DNA from: Arthrobacter sp. CJ23
Lineage (GTDB): Bacteria; Actinomycetota; Actinomycetes; Actinomycetales; Micrococcaceae
Direction: 5' to 3'
Assembly: GCF_024741795.1 (NCBI RefSeq)
Contig: NZ_CP102950.1
Span: 1,240,001-1,304,000, forward strand
DNA length: 64,000 bases
Shown in pieces: positions 27,830 through 37,539 of this stretch. Below the pieces are notes generated by a model. It was not told the DNA's origin, did no database searches, and saw only the letters and a program-made list of their open reading frames with translations. Both the position numbers and the translations under genes were made by a program. Within the stretch, counting starts at the first letter, position 1; each line of letters starts with the position of its first letter.

Positions 27830-28797
27830 GCGAACGCCAGCTCCTTCTTGTTGCCGAAGACGCCCTGCGGCCTGAAAATCATCAGGAGCATCAGGGCCAC
27901 GCCGACGAGGATGAACCGCAGCTGGCCCGCTTGGACGATGGAGATAAAGGTGACTGCGCCTGATTCAATCAACCCGGCGAGCAGGTTCTGGGTCAAGGAC
28001 AGGACCACCCAGAAGATCATGGCGCCGACGATCGGTCCGAGCACCGTGGACATGCCGCCCAGGAGAAGGACTGTCCAAAGGAAGAAGGTGAGGTCGGTCG
28101 CATAGTTTGCCGGCTGAACTGATCCTCTCGGCAGCGTGAACAGCAGACCCGCCAGGGCCCCGAGGACGCCGCCGATGATCAAGGCCTGCATCTTGTACGA
28201 GTAGACGTTCTTGCCGAGGGACCGTACGGCATTCTCATCTTCCCGGATTCCCTTCAGAACCCGTCCCCAAGGGCTGCGCATCAAAAGCCAAACAACCAGG
28301 GCGCAGATGATGATTACGGCCCAGCTCACCACCCGCACATACAGGTCACGGTGGCTCCAGCCGAACATGTAGGTTCCCGCTGGGAATGGATTGAAAGAGT
28401 CGAAGTCACGCTGGAATGAAGAGAGGCCGTCCGCGGAACCGGTGACCCGGAACAAGGTGTTTGTCGTGACGATGTAGCGGATGATTTCCGCCGCCGCAAT
28501 CGTGACGATTGCCAGATAGTCGGCCCTCAAGCGAAGCGTCGGAATGCCCAGCAAGAGCGCAAAGACCACGGAGCACGTCACGGCGATGAGGAACCCCACG
28601 ACGAACGGGACCTTGAAGGTCAGCGTCGAGATGGCAAAGCCATAGGCACCGACTGCCATGAAGCCGGCCTGTCCGAAGTTCAGCAGGCCGGAGTAACCGA
28701 AGTGAACGGCGAGGCCGAGCGCGGCCAGCGCATAGGCTGCCGTCGTAGGTGTCAAGAACTCGCCCAGTGCGAGAAGGAGGATGTTGCCGAAGTCCAT
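27826..28797 (-). CDS. livM: Branched-chain amino acid ABC transporter permease LivM
   Basis: Channel subunit with about eight to nine membrane segments and the LivM motif LRLRADYLAIVTIAAAEIIR. MDFGNILLLALGEF at 28797 is taken as the start, giving 323 residues. The frame stays open far upstream into livH but that part is a shadow. It starts eight bases after the livH stop and overlaps livG by ATGA. The substrate is inferred as Leu, Ile and Val from family membership and livK. Confidence 0.9.
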   Translation of the reverse strand: MDFGNILLLALGEFLTPTTAAYALAALGLAVHFGYSGLLNFGQAGFMAVGAYGFAISTLTFKVPFVVGFLIAVTCSVVFALLLGIPTLRLRADYLAIVTIAAAEIIRYIVTTNTLFRVTGSADGLSSFQRDFDSFNPFPAGTYMFGWSHRDLYVRVVSWAVIIICALVVWLLMRSPWGRVLKGIREDENAVRSLGKNVYSYKMQALIIGGVLGALAGLLFTLPRGSVQPANYATDLTFFLWTVLLLGGMSTVLGPIVGAMIFWVVLSLTQNLLAGLIESGAVTFISIVQAGQLRFILVGVALMLLMIFRPQGVFGNKKELAFA

Positions 28798-28805
28798 TGT
28801 TGCTC

Positions 28806-30137
28806 CTAACCCACGCGCTCGCGCCGGCCCAGGATGCCCTGGGGACGGAAGAGGAGGACGATGATCATGACGACGAGCGCGCCGACGTACTTTAGGTCCG
28901 GTGGTAGTACGAGGCTGGTGAGCTCGATGAAGATGCCCACAACCAGCGAACCGATGAGCGCGCCAAATACGGTTCCGAGACCGCCAAGGGTGACACCGGC
29001 GAAGATGGCAAGCAGGATCTGCGAGCCCATGTCCCACGTGACGCCAGGCCGGTAGTAAGCCCACAGGACACCGCCCAAGGAGGCCAGCAGGCCTCCCACC
29101 ACCCACACGATCCGGATGACGCCGTCGACGTCGATGCCCGAGGCCGCTGCGAGGGCGGGGTTGTCCGCGACGGCACGCGTGGCTTTTCCAAGCCGGGTCT
29201 TGAGTAGCCCAATCCCGACGATGGCGATCACCACAGCAGAAACCAGGAGGGACCACAGTGTGTTGGGTGAGACCGAGATCGGGCCGATCTCGACATTGAT
29301 GACCTGGGCGCCGGGCAGCTGCTGGGTGGCGCCGCCGAAGAAGAACTGGAACACAAATCGGACCGCCAGCGCAAGGCCGATCGAGACAATCATCATGGGC
29401 ACCAGGCCGGTGCCGCGACGCCGCAAGGGCTTCCACAGTCCTGTGTCCTGGATGAAACCGAAGCCTGCACCCACAAGCAATGACAGGGCTATGGCTATCC
29501 AGAGCGGCAGCCCCCATGCATTGAAGGCAAAAACGGCAAGGGCACCCAGCGTCACCATCTCCCCGTGGGCGAAGTTTGTCAGTCCGGTGGTGCCGAAGAT
29601 GAGGGACAGGCCCACGGAGGCAAGCGCAAGCAGCAGGCCAAAACTCAGTCCGGCGACGAGGCGGTTGAGCAGGTTCTGGCCGAAGTCCTGTTCCTGGACC
29701 ACAATGCCCTTGCCGAAGGCGAAGATCACCGAGAGGTTGGTGGTCTGGCTGAACGTGACATCGCGGGGGTTCTCCTGGCCGTCGGCGAGCTTTATGCCTT
29801 CCGGCAGCGTGGACGTATCCAGCTCAACCGTGTAGGTGCCCTGAACCGGGACGCCGATGTTCCACGATCCGTTGGCTCCCGAGGTTGCGGAGCCTTCGAA
29901 GTTGTTGCCTGTGGCGGTGATGCGGACGCCCGGAATCGGGGCCCGGGCGTCGTCGCGGAGGAAGCCGCTGATGTTGTTCTGGAAACTCTGCGGGGATGGC
30001 GAAGGCGATGGGGTGGTTGCCTGTGCCGAGGGAGCGGCGACCAGCAGGGTTGCTATGAGGGCCGCGAAAAACGCCCCCACGATTCTCTGCAGTCCTTTGG
30101 ACCGTCTGATGGACGGGTCTCGCGGTGTGCTTCTCAA
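28806..30137 (-). CDS. livH: LivH permease fused to a signal peptide and extracellular beta-sandwich domain
   Basis: The C-terminal 285 residues (from about 157) are a normal LivH permease, with GLSLIFGTTGLTNFAHGEMVTLGA. Ahead of them are a signal peptide (1-40, cut near AQA), a Pro/Ser linker, and a domain at 53-140 resembling carboxypeptidase regulatory-like or SdrD-B folds (PIPGVRITATG, SWNIGVPVQGTYTVEL). The total is 443 residues against about 290 in enteric LivH. It starts with TTG nine bases after GGAGG. The extra domain should face outside, where it might dock LivK; this is inference. Confidence 0.9.
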   Translation of the reverse strand: MRSTPRDPSIRRSKGLQRIVGAFFAALIATLLVAAPSAQATTPSPSPSPQSFQNNISGFLRDDARAPIPGVRITATGNNFEGSATSGANGSWNIGVPVQGTYTVELDTSTLPEGIKLADGQENPRDVTFSQTTNLSVIFAFGKGIVVQEQDFGQNLLNRLVAGLSFGLLLALASVGLSLIFGTTGLTNFAHGEMVTLGALAVFAFNAWGLPLWIAIALSLLVGAGFGFIQDTGLWKPLRRRGTGLVPMMIVSIGLALAVRFVFQFFFGGATQQLPGAQVINVEIGPISVSPNTLWSLLVSAVVIAIVGIGLLKTRLGKATRAVADNPALAAASGIDVDGVIRIVWVVGGLLASLGGVLWAYYRPGVTWDMGSQILLAIFAGVTLGGLGTVFGALIGSLVVGIFIELTSLVLPPDLKYVGALVVMIIVLLFRPQGILGRRERVG

Positions 30138-30232
30138 AATGGAAAACCTCCACAGTGGGGGTGGTCCCGGCTGCGCCTTTGCGGCCGGTGCGAACGGTTA
30201 TGGGGGAGCGGCGCGTCTTTCGTTGCCTCGAC

Positions 30233-30248
30233 TGTGATCTCCGTCACC
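30233..30248. promoter_or_regulatory. CRP/GlxR-type box upstream of livH
   Basis: TGTGA-TCTCCG-TCACC, nine of ten consensus bases. It overlaps a second palindrome, TCACCCATGTGA (30244-30255). It lies about 100 bases upstream of the livH start. Confidence 0.55.
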
Positions 30249-30281
30249 CATGTGACGCCTATGTTACCGCTCTGAGGCGGC

Positions 30282-30302
30282 AAAAAATGCCCTCCGGAGG
30301 GC
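30282..30302 (-). terminator. Intrinsic terminator inside the livH upstream region (possible attenuator)
   Basis: Read on the minus strand: GCCCT-CCGG-AGGGC followed by ATTTTTT. It precedes livH by about 145 bases, and no minus-strand gene ends here. Confidence 0.6.
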
Positions 30303-30562
30303 TGGAAACGTCGCGATCAGATAACAACCGTGAAGCTGCAGGCAACTGTTCATGTAGTCGGACTAAAGTAAACCTTTGTTGTTTCCCGGTGCTCCTAAAG
30401 AGTCGAGGAGCGGTTCATTGATGCCCGACGGCGGCGCCCGGGGAAGCGGGCACGTCACGGTTGCGTTGCGGCTCGGTCATCAAGGGAACTTTCCCGGGCG
30501 GCGGGACGTAGGACTTGGTACCGTGAACTATCACTACGCCCTTATTCAGGAGGACACCCGCA

Positions 30563-31513
30563 ATGGCATCTGGCGGAAACCCGATCTTCAACGGAAAGTC
30601 TTTCCGTGGAGCAACGCAGGCACCGCCTGTTCCGCATAACCCGTATGCGCAGAACCCCTACGGCCAAAACCCGTACGGGCAGAACGCGTATGGCCAGAAC
30701 GCGTATGGCCAGAACCCCTACGGCCAGAACCCGTATGGCCAGTTCGGCCAGGCGGCTCCGCAGCCGAACATGAGCCCTGAGCAGCTGCAGCAGATGTACA
30801 GCCAGCCTGCCGCAGGTCCGGCCGACACCGGCCGGATGACCTTTGACGACGTCATCATGAAGACTGTCGCCTGCCTGGTGGTCCTGGTCCTTGGTGCTGC
30901 CGTCACGCTCTTCGTTGCCCCGGCCCTGTCCACCATCCTCATGGTGGTAGGCGCCCTGGGCGGCTTCGTGCTGGCCCTCGTCAACACGTTCAAGAAGCAG
31001 CCGTCGCCGGCCCTGATCCTGGCGTACGCCGGACTTGAGGGCCTCTTCCTGGGCGGCCTGACACGCGTCCTGGACGGCATGTTCCCGGGTGTCGGCCTGC
31101 AGGCCGTCATCGGCACCCTGGCCGTCTTCGGCGTCACGCTCCTGCTCTTCAAGAGCGGCAAGGTGCGCGCCACTCCCAAGCTGATGCGCTTCTTCATGAT
31201 CGCCACCATCGGCTACGCCGTCTTCGCCCTGATCAACATGGTGATGATGATGACCGGCGCCGTCGACGAGCCCTTCGGCCTGCGGACGAGCGTCACCATC
31301 GCCGGCATCCCGCTCGGTGTCCTCATCGGCATCCTGGCCATCGGCCTGGCCGCATTCTCCCTGATCATGGACTTCACCAGCATCGAGGAAGGCGTCCGTG
31401 CCGGCGCCCCGGAGCGCTACTCCTGGACCGCCGCCTTCGGCCTCACCGTGACGCTCGTGTGGCTCTACGTGGAGATCATCCGTTTGCTCGCGATCCTGCG
31501 CGGCGACGACTAG
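30563..31513 (+). CDS. Bax inhibitor-1/YccA family membrane protein with NPYGQ repeats
   Basis: A polytopic protein of the BI-1 (TMBIM) superfamily; bacterial members act in calcium leak or membrane-protein quality control. The N-terminal 70 residues are cytoplasmic and contain seven NPYGQ-type pentapeptides (26-60). About seven membrane helices follow, with the signature LGGFVLALVNTF and a C-terminal DFTSIEEGVRAGAPERYSW motif. It has 316 residues. AGGAGG lies nine bases before ATG. It is a single gene with its own terminator. Confidence 0.86.
   Translation: MASGGNPIFNGKSFRGATQAPPVPHNPYAQNPYGQNPYGQNAYGQNAYGQNPYGQNPYGQFGQAAPQPNMSPEQLQQMYSQPAAGPADTGRMTFDDVIMKTVACLVVLVLGAAVTLFVAPALSTILMVVGALGGFVLALVNTFKKQPSPALILAYAGLEGLFLGGLTRVLDGMFPGVGLQAVIGTLAVFGVTLLLFKSGKVRATPKLMRFFMIATIGYAVFALINMVMMMTGAVDEPFGLRTSVTIAGIPLGVLIGILAIGLAAFSLIMDFTSIEEGVRAGAPERYSWTAAFGLTVTLVWLYVEIIRLLAILRGDD
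30638..30742 (+). repeat. 15-bp coding repeats (NPYGQ pentapeptides)
   Basis: Seven consecutive 15-base units encode NPYAQ, NPYGQ, NPYGQ, NAYGQ, NAYGQ, NPYGQ, NPYGQ at the N-terminus of the BI-1 protein. Near-identity at DNA level suggests recent expansion. Confidence 0.9.
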
Positions 31514-31532
31514 CGCCGGCGGTACAGCATGA

Positions 31533-31570
31533 AAATGCCCCCGAAGATTCGTCTTCGGGGGCATTTCGTT
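31533..31570. terminator. Bidirectional terminator between BI-1 gene and thiolase
   Basis: A perfect 15-bp stem (31533-31547 with 31552-31566), TTCG tetraloop, T-rich tail on the plus strand and A/T flank on the other side. It serves two convergent genes. Confidence 0.85.
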
Positions 31571-31581
31571 TGGATGGGTCG

Positions 31582-32820
31582 TCAGGAGAGCCGCTCCAGC
31601 ACCACCGCCATGCCCTGCCCGCCGCCCACGCAGAGCGTTGCCAGGCCCAGCGTGCCGTCCCGTTCGCGCAGCCCGTTGATCAGCGTGGTGGTCAGGCGCG
31701 CTCCTGTCATGCCGAAGGGGTGGCCCAGCGCGATGGCGCCGCCGTGGACGTTGAGCTTCTCCTCGCCTATCCCCAGTTCCCTGGCGCTGGCCACCACCTG
31801 GACGGCGAAGGCCTCGTTGAGTTCCACCAGGTCGATGTCCGCCATCATCAGTCCGGCCTGGGCGAGCGCCCGGCGCGTGGATTCCACGGGTCCCATGCCC
31901 ATGAGCTCGGGGGAGAGGGCGCTGACGCCGGTGGAGACGATCCGGGCCAGCGGCGTGAGCCCGAGTTCGCGGGCGCGCACATCGCTCATCACCACCACGG
32001 CCGCGGCGCCGTCGTTGAGCGGGCAGGCGTTCCCGGCGGTGACGGTGCCCTCGCGGCGGAAGACGGGCTCCAGGGCCGCGACGGCGTCGAGGGTCACTCC
32101 CGGCCGGGGCGAGTCGTCGCGGTCCAGCACGGTGCCGTCCCGGCGCGCGTACGGGGTGATTTCGCGGGTGAAGTAGCCTGAGGCAATCGCTGCCTCGGCC
32201 CGGTTCTGGCTCAGGACGCCCCAGGAGTCCTGCTCGGCCCTGCTGATGCCGTGGCTCGTGGCCACGTTCTCGGCCGTCTGGCCCATGGCGATGTACACGT
32301 CCGGCAGGCGGCCGCCCAGGCGCGGGTCCGTCCAGGGCGTGTTCGACGCCGCCCTGGCCGCCGTGCGCTGGCCCGCGGCCTTGAAGAGGGGGTTGTGGTT
32401 GCCGGCATCCGTTTCGCCTGCGCCGGCCCAGTCCTGGTAGCGCGATACGCACTCCACCCCGGCCGAGACGATGGCGTGGGCCTCGCCCGCCTTGATGGCA
32501 TGGAACGCCATCCGGAGGGTCTGCAGGCTCGAGGCGCAGAAGCGGTTGACGGTGGCGGCCGGAACGTTGTCCAGGCCGGCCAGCACTGCCACCACCCGGG
32601 CCATGTTGGAGCCGGCCTCGCCGCTGGGTTCGGCACAGCCCAGCAGGATGTCGTCGAGCCCGCGCCCGTCCGTGGCAGCGGGATCGAAGCCGGGCAGTTT
32701 CGCCAGGGCCGCGGTGACCATGGCCGTGGCGAGGTCGTCCGGACGTTCCTCCTTGAGGGATCCCTTGAATGCGCGCCCGATGGGGCTCCGCGCCGTGGAA
32801 ACGATGACAGCCTCAGTCAT
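31582..32820 (-). CDS. Acetyl-CoA acyltransferase (thiolase)
   Basis: Thiolytic cleavage of 3-ketoacyl-CoA, or the reverse condensation. Nucleophile C95 is in VNRFCASSLQ. The C-terminal NEAFAVQ, GHPFGMTGARLTTTL and CVGGGQG motifs supply the other catalytic His and Cys. It has 412 residues. No hydroxyacyl-CoA dehydrogenase or other beta-oxidation gene is next to it, so it stands alone; degradative (FadA) use is likely but not certain. It is leaderless: TAAGCT lies six bases before ATG. Confidence 0.9.
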   Translation of the reverse strand: MTEAVIVSTARSPIGRAFKGSLKEERPDDLATAMVTAALAKLPGFDPAATDGRGLDDILLGCAEPSGEAGSNMARVVAVLAGLDNVPAATVNRFCASSLQTLRMAFHAIKAGEAHAIVSAGVECVSRYQDWAGAGETDAGNHNPLFKAAGQRTAARAASNTPWTDPRLGGRLPDVYIAMGQTAENVATSHGISRAEQDSWGVLSQNRAEAAIASGYFTREITPYARRDGTVLDRDDSPRPGVTLDAVAALEPVFRREGTVTAGNACPLNDGAAAVVVMSDVRARELGLTPLARIVSTGVSALSPELMGMGPVESTRRALAQAGLMMADIDLVELNEAFAVQVVASARELGIGEEKLNVHGGAIALGHPFGMTGARLTTTLINGLRERDGTLGLATLCVGGGQGMAVVLERLS

Positions 32821-32826
32821 GGCCCC

Positions 32827-32832
32827 AGCTTA
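32827..32832 (-). promoter_or_regulatory. Leaderless -10 box of the thiolase gene
   Basis: TAAGCT on the minus strand ends six bases before ATG at 32820. Confidence 0.55.
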
Positions 32833-32877
32833 CGCCCGGCCCCCGGCGATGCGCCGGGGGCCGGGGGCACATGACGC

Positions 32878-34034
32878 TTAGGCGATCCGGCGGGCGCCGG
32901 CTGCCGGGGTGACCGTGAAGATGTCCGGAGCCGCGTAGCCGGCCTCCGCGAAGGAACGCACGACGGCGTCGCGCACCGCCTGCTCATGCTCCACCGGGGT
33001 GAGGGCAATGGCGGAGCCGCCGAAGCCTCCTCCCGTCATGCGGGCGCCGATGGCTCCGTTGGCGCGGCTCGTGTCCACGGCGAGGTCCAGTTCGGGGCAG
33101 GAGATTTCGAAGTCGTCCCGCATGGACGCGTGGCTCGCATCGAGCAGGGCGCCGATCCCGGCCGGACCGTCGGTGCCGAGGGTCTTGACGGTCTGCAGTA
33201 CGCGCTCGTTTTCGCTGACCACGTGGCGCACCCGCCGCAGGGTGATGGGGTCCAGCAAGGCCGCGGCGTCGTCCAGTGCCGCCATTCCGACGTCGCGCAG
33301 TGCCTTGACGCCCAGCAGCCCGGCACCCAGCTCGCACGAGGCACGCCGGGACGCATAGCCGCCGTCGGCGTGGGAATGCGAGACCTTGGTGTCGATCACC
33401 AGCAGGACCAGCCCGGCGGTTTCGGCGTCGAAGGGGACCAGTTCGACGTGCTGGTCCCGGCAGTCCAGGAACACGGCCCGGCCCTTGGCGCCGCGCAGCG
33501 AGGCGGACTGGTCCATGATGCCGGTGGGGGCGCCCACAAAGGCATTCTCGGCCCGCTGGGTGGCCAGCACCAGCTCTTCCGCGCCGAGCCGGGCGTCCGT
33601 GAGCTCATTGAGGGCCGAGATGACGGCGCATTCGATCGCGTGCGAGGAGGAGAGCCCCGCGCCGGAGGGGACATCCGAGTCGAGCAGCAGATCGAATCCG
33701 GGGACCTCGATGCCGCGTTCCTGCAGCGCCCAGGCCACGCCGAGCGGATACCGGGTCCACCCGGATCCCGAGCCCGGGGCGAGTCCGGCAAGGCTGGCCT
33801 CGGCCAGGTCCTGCCCGCCGAAGGTGGACAGCAGTCGGACCGTGGAGTCGTCGCGGAGCCGCAGCGCCACCCGGGCCGTCCTGTCGATCGCGAAAGGCAG
33901 CACGAAGCCTTCGTTGTAGTCGGTGTGCTCACCGATCAGGTTCACGCGCCCCGGCGCCTGCCAGACGCCGTCGGGGGCTGTCCCGAAGGTTTCCTTAAAG
34001 CGGGCGGCGAGGACGCCGGCCTCGGTGGTGGTGG

Positions 34035-34038
<4 letters not shown>
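32878..34038 (-). CDS. galK: Galactokinase
   Basis: First step of the Leloir pathway: ATP-dependent phosphorylation of galactose. GHMP kinase motifs are present: substrate motif PGRVNLIGEHTDYNEG, the ATP loop SGAGLSSSHAIECA, and C-terminal ARMTGGGFGGSAIAL. It has 386 residues. ATG overlaps the galT stop (ATGA), so the two are co-translated. Confidence 0.95.
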
Positions 34039-35165
<1,127 letters not shown>

Positions 35166-35217
35166 GGACCCATCATTCCACGAAACTCCCAAAAGCGCAT
35201 AGTTTCAAACAAAAAGT

Positions 35218-35227
35218 AACAATTGTT
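35218..35227. promoter_or_regulatory. Palindrome in the galT-galM divergent region
   Basis: The perfect palindrome AACAATTGTT lies between the divergent starts, within an AT-rich stretch unusual for this genome. A shared operator is plausible; the regulator is not in this window. Confidence 0.35.
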
Positions 35228-35253
35228 GGAAGGTCAGGACCACGGAAGTGCAG

Positions 35254-35259
35254 TACGGT
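35254..35259 (+). promoter_or_regulatory. Leaderless -10 box of the galM-like gene
   Basis: TACGGT ends six bases before ATG at 35266. Confidence 0.5.
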
Positions 35260-35265
35260 GGTGCC

Positions 35266-36216
35266 ATGCCTTCTGCCACACCACCCGCCGGAACCGGCGA
35301 TGATTCCGCCCACCGCCGCTTCGCCAGCGGACGCCAGTTCGAACTGCGCCGCGGCGACGCGCTCGCGGTCGTCACCGAACTCGCGGCCGGGCTGCGCCTG
35401 TACTCCCGCGCCGGCGTCGAACTGACGGAAAGCTACGGCGACGCCGACATCCCGCCCGGCGCCACCGGCATCACGCTCGCACCGTGGGCCAACCGCGTGG
35501 AGGACGGCATCTGGTATCTGGGCGGCAAGAAGCAGCAGCTGGACATCAGCGAGGTCTCCCGCAACAACGCCAGCCACGGCCTCCTGCGCAACGCCCCCTA
35601 CGGACTCGTGGACGAATCGGAATTCTCCGTGACCCTTGAGGCCACGGTCTTCCCGCAGCACGGCTACCCCTTCCTGGTCCGGCACCGTGTCCGCTACGAA
35701 CTCGACGCCGGGCTGGACCTGCGGGTGTCCCAGACACTGGTGAACGACTCCGGCAGCGCCGCGCCCTTTGTGCTCGGCTCCCACCCCTACCTGCGCCTGG
35801 GCGAGGTCCCCAGCGAAGAGCTGGTGCTGACCGTCCAGGCCGGCACCCGGCTGGTGGCCGATGAACGGCTCATCCCGCGCAGCACCGCCCCCGTGGACGG
35901 GGACTTCGACCTTTCGACAGGAGCCCGCGTGGCCGGGCTGGACCTCGACGTCGCCTACACGGACCTGGCGTTCGACGGCGGCATGGCCCGCCACGTGCTG
36001 ACCGCGCCGGATGGCCGCAGCGTCAGCCTGGAACAGGACGAGAGCTGCGCCTACGTCCACGTGTTCGTCACGGACGGCTTCCCTGGCCGCGCCAAGGCAG
36101 TGGCGATCGAACCCATGACCGGGCCCGCCAACGCCTTCAACAGCGGCGACGGGCTCCGCTGGATCGCCCCGGGGGAGTCGTTCACCATGAACTGGGCAAT
36201 TACCGCATCCCTCTGA
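35266..36216 (+). CDS. Aldose 1-epimerase family protein (galactose mutarotase-like)
   Basis: Interconverts alpha and beta anomers of aldoses. The beta-supersandwich family motifs are visible: LAPWANRVEDGIW, NNASHGLLRNAPY with a catalytic His, and LGSHPYL. The 316 residues fit the family. It faces galTK across a 100-bp divergent promoter, so galactose is the likely sugar, although family members also act on glucose-6-phosphate or other aldoses. Confidence 0.87.
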   Translation: MPSATPPAGTGDDSAHRRFASGRQFELRRGDALAVVTELAAGLRLYSRAGVELTESYGDADIPPGATGITLAPWANRVEDGIWYLGGKKQQLDISEVSRNNASHGLLRNAPYGLVDESEFSVTLEATVFPQHGYPFLVRHRVRYELDAGLDLRVSQTLVNDSGSAAPFVLGSHPYLRLGEVPSEELVLTVQAGTRLVADERLIPRSTAPVDGDFDLSTGARVAGLDLDVAYTDLAFDGGMARHVLTAPDGRSVSLEQDESCAYVHVFVTDGFPGRAKAVAIEPMTGPANAFNSGDGLRWIAPGESFTMNWAITASL

Positions 36217-36255
36217 CGGTTTCCCATCCGGGACCGGCTGCGGAAGTATGGGGGC

Positions 36256-37536
36256 ATGACGCCAGCACAGGACGCCAAAGCCCCCACTGACCGACAGATT
36301 TCCGAGGATCTCCCCTACGGGATCCGGATCGCCGCCGCCTGGTCGTGGCGGCTGGGACTCATCCTGCTGATGGTCGGCGCCCTCGTGTGGCTGCTGGGGA
36401 GGGTCAGCTTCCTCATCATTCCGGTCATGGTGGCCGCGCTGCTGGCCGGCCTTCTGCACCCGGTCACCGCCTGGCTCAAGGGCAGGAAAGTACCCACCGG
36501 CGGCGCCGTCGCCCTGACGGTGGTGGGGTTCGTCGGCTTGATCGCCGGCGCGCTCGCCCTGGTGGGGCGCCAGCTCTACAACGGCTTCGGGGAACTCTGG
36601 CAGCAGGCGCTGACGGGCATCCAGCAGATCCAGTCCTGGCTGGCCGACGGGCCCTTGCACCTGACCGCCGACCAGATCGACAAATACATTTCGGAGGGCG
36701 TCGCGGCCCTGCAAAGCAACAGCAGCAGCATCCTCAGCGGCGCCCTGTCCTTTGGCAGCACGGCCGGGCACTTTGCCGCCGGATTGGTCCTGGCGCTGTT
36801 CATCCTGATCTTCTTCCTGCTCGAAGGCAGCCGCATCTGGGGCTTCCTGGTGCGGCTGCTGCCCCGCAAGGCCCGCACCGCCGTCGACGGTGCCGGGCGC
36901 CGCGGCTGGACCTCCATGGTCAGCTACGTACGCATCCAGATGTTCGTCGCCTTCGTGGACGCCGTGGGCATCGGCGTGGGCGCGGCCATCATCCAGGTGC
37001 CTCTGGCGCTGCCCCTGGCCGTGCTGGTGTTCATCGGTTCCTTCATCCCTGTGGTGGGTGCCCTCGTCACCGGCGCCATCGCCGTGCTGCTTGCCCTCGT
37101 CGCCAACGGTCCCGTCAACGCGCTCATCATGCTGGCCATCGTGCTGCTGGTCCAGCAGTTGGAAAGCCACATCCTGCAGCCCCTCGTGATGGGCAAGGCC
37201 GTGGCCCTCCATCCCGTGGCCGTCATCCTTTCCGTAGCCGCCGGATCCTACCTGGCAGGCATCCCCGGCGCGCTGTTCGCCGTCCCGCTCCTGGCCGTAG
37301 CAAATTCGGCGGTTCGCTACATAGCCGCCCGGACGTGGGAACATGATGAAGGATTAGCCGCGGCGGAGCTGCGCGCGGAGGCCGAATTGCCTGGCCCCGG
37401 CACGGACACCACCATCAAGGAAATCCACTTGCCGGGCGGGAAATCCGGCCGCGGCAAGGATGCTGCACAGAAGAGTACGGCCGCAGAAGGGAAGTCCGTT
37501 GAGGACCCTGCAGCCGACACCACCAAAGGAGAATAA
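36256..37536 (+). CDS. AI-2E family transporter (PerM/TqsA type)
   Basis: A polytopic membrane protein with about seven or eight helices, of a family that exports autoinducer-2 or acts as Na+/H+ antiporters. The motif FIGSFIPVVGALVTG and the closing QQLESHILQPLVMGKAVALHPVAV region are diagnostic when read in short blocks. The C-terminal 70 residues are charged and cytoplasmic. An in-frame TTA codon (37354-37356), rare in such genomes, sits in this tail. It directly precedes ilvA with three bases between. Confidence 0.85.
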   Translation: MTPAQDAKAPTDRQISEDLPYGIRIAAAWSWRLGLILLMVGALVWLLGRVSFLIIPVMVAALLAGLLHPVTAWLKGRKVPTGGAVALTVVGFVGLIAGALALVGRQLYNGFGELWQQALTGIQQIQSWLADGPLHLTADQIDKYISEGVAALQSNSSSILSGALSFGSTAGHFAAGLVLALFILIFFLLEGSRIWGFLVRLLPRKARTAVDGAGRRGWTSMVSYVRIQMFVAFVDAVGIGVGAAIIQVPLALPLAVLVFIGSFIPVVGALVTGAIAVLLALVANGPVNALIMLAIVLLVQQLESHILQPLVMGKAVALHPVAVILSVAAGSYLAGIPGALFAVPLLAVANSAVRYIAARTWEHDEGLAAAELRAEAELPGPGTDTTIKEIHLPGGKSGRGKDAAQKSTAAEGKSVEDPAADTTKGE

Positions 37537-37539
37537 CCA

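Larger units (their letters stand above)
30138..30562. other. Divergent regulatory region between livH and the BI-1 gene
   Basis: 425 bases with no convincing gene. It holds a CRP/GlxR-type box (30233-30248), a minus-strand intrinsic terminator (30282-30302) and, at its right end, a strong ribosome site (AGGAGG) for the BI-1 gene. Small open frames across it lack starts with ribosome sites and are not called. Confidence 0.6.

Noticed and set aside
30542..32452. 636-residue minus-strand frame
   Set aside because: Spans the BI-1 gene antisense, its terminator and part of the thiolase in the wrong frame.
35173..37344. 723-residue minus-strand open frame
   Set aside because: Antisense to galM and the AI-2E transporter; composition rich in Gly, Asp, His and Gln with no motif.
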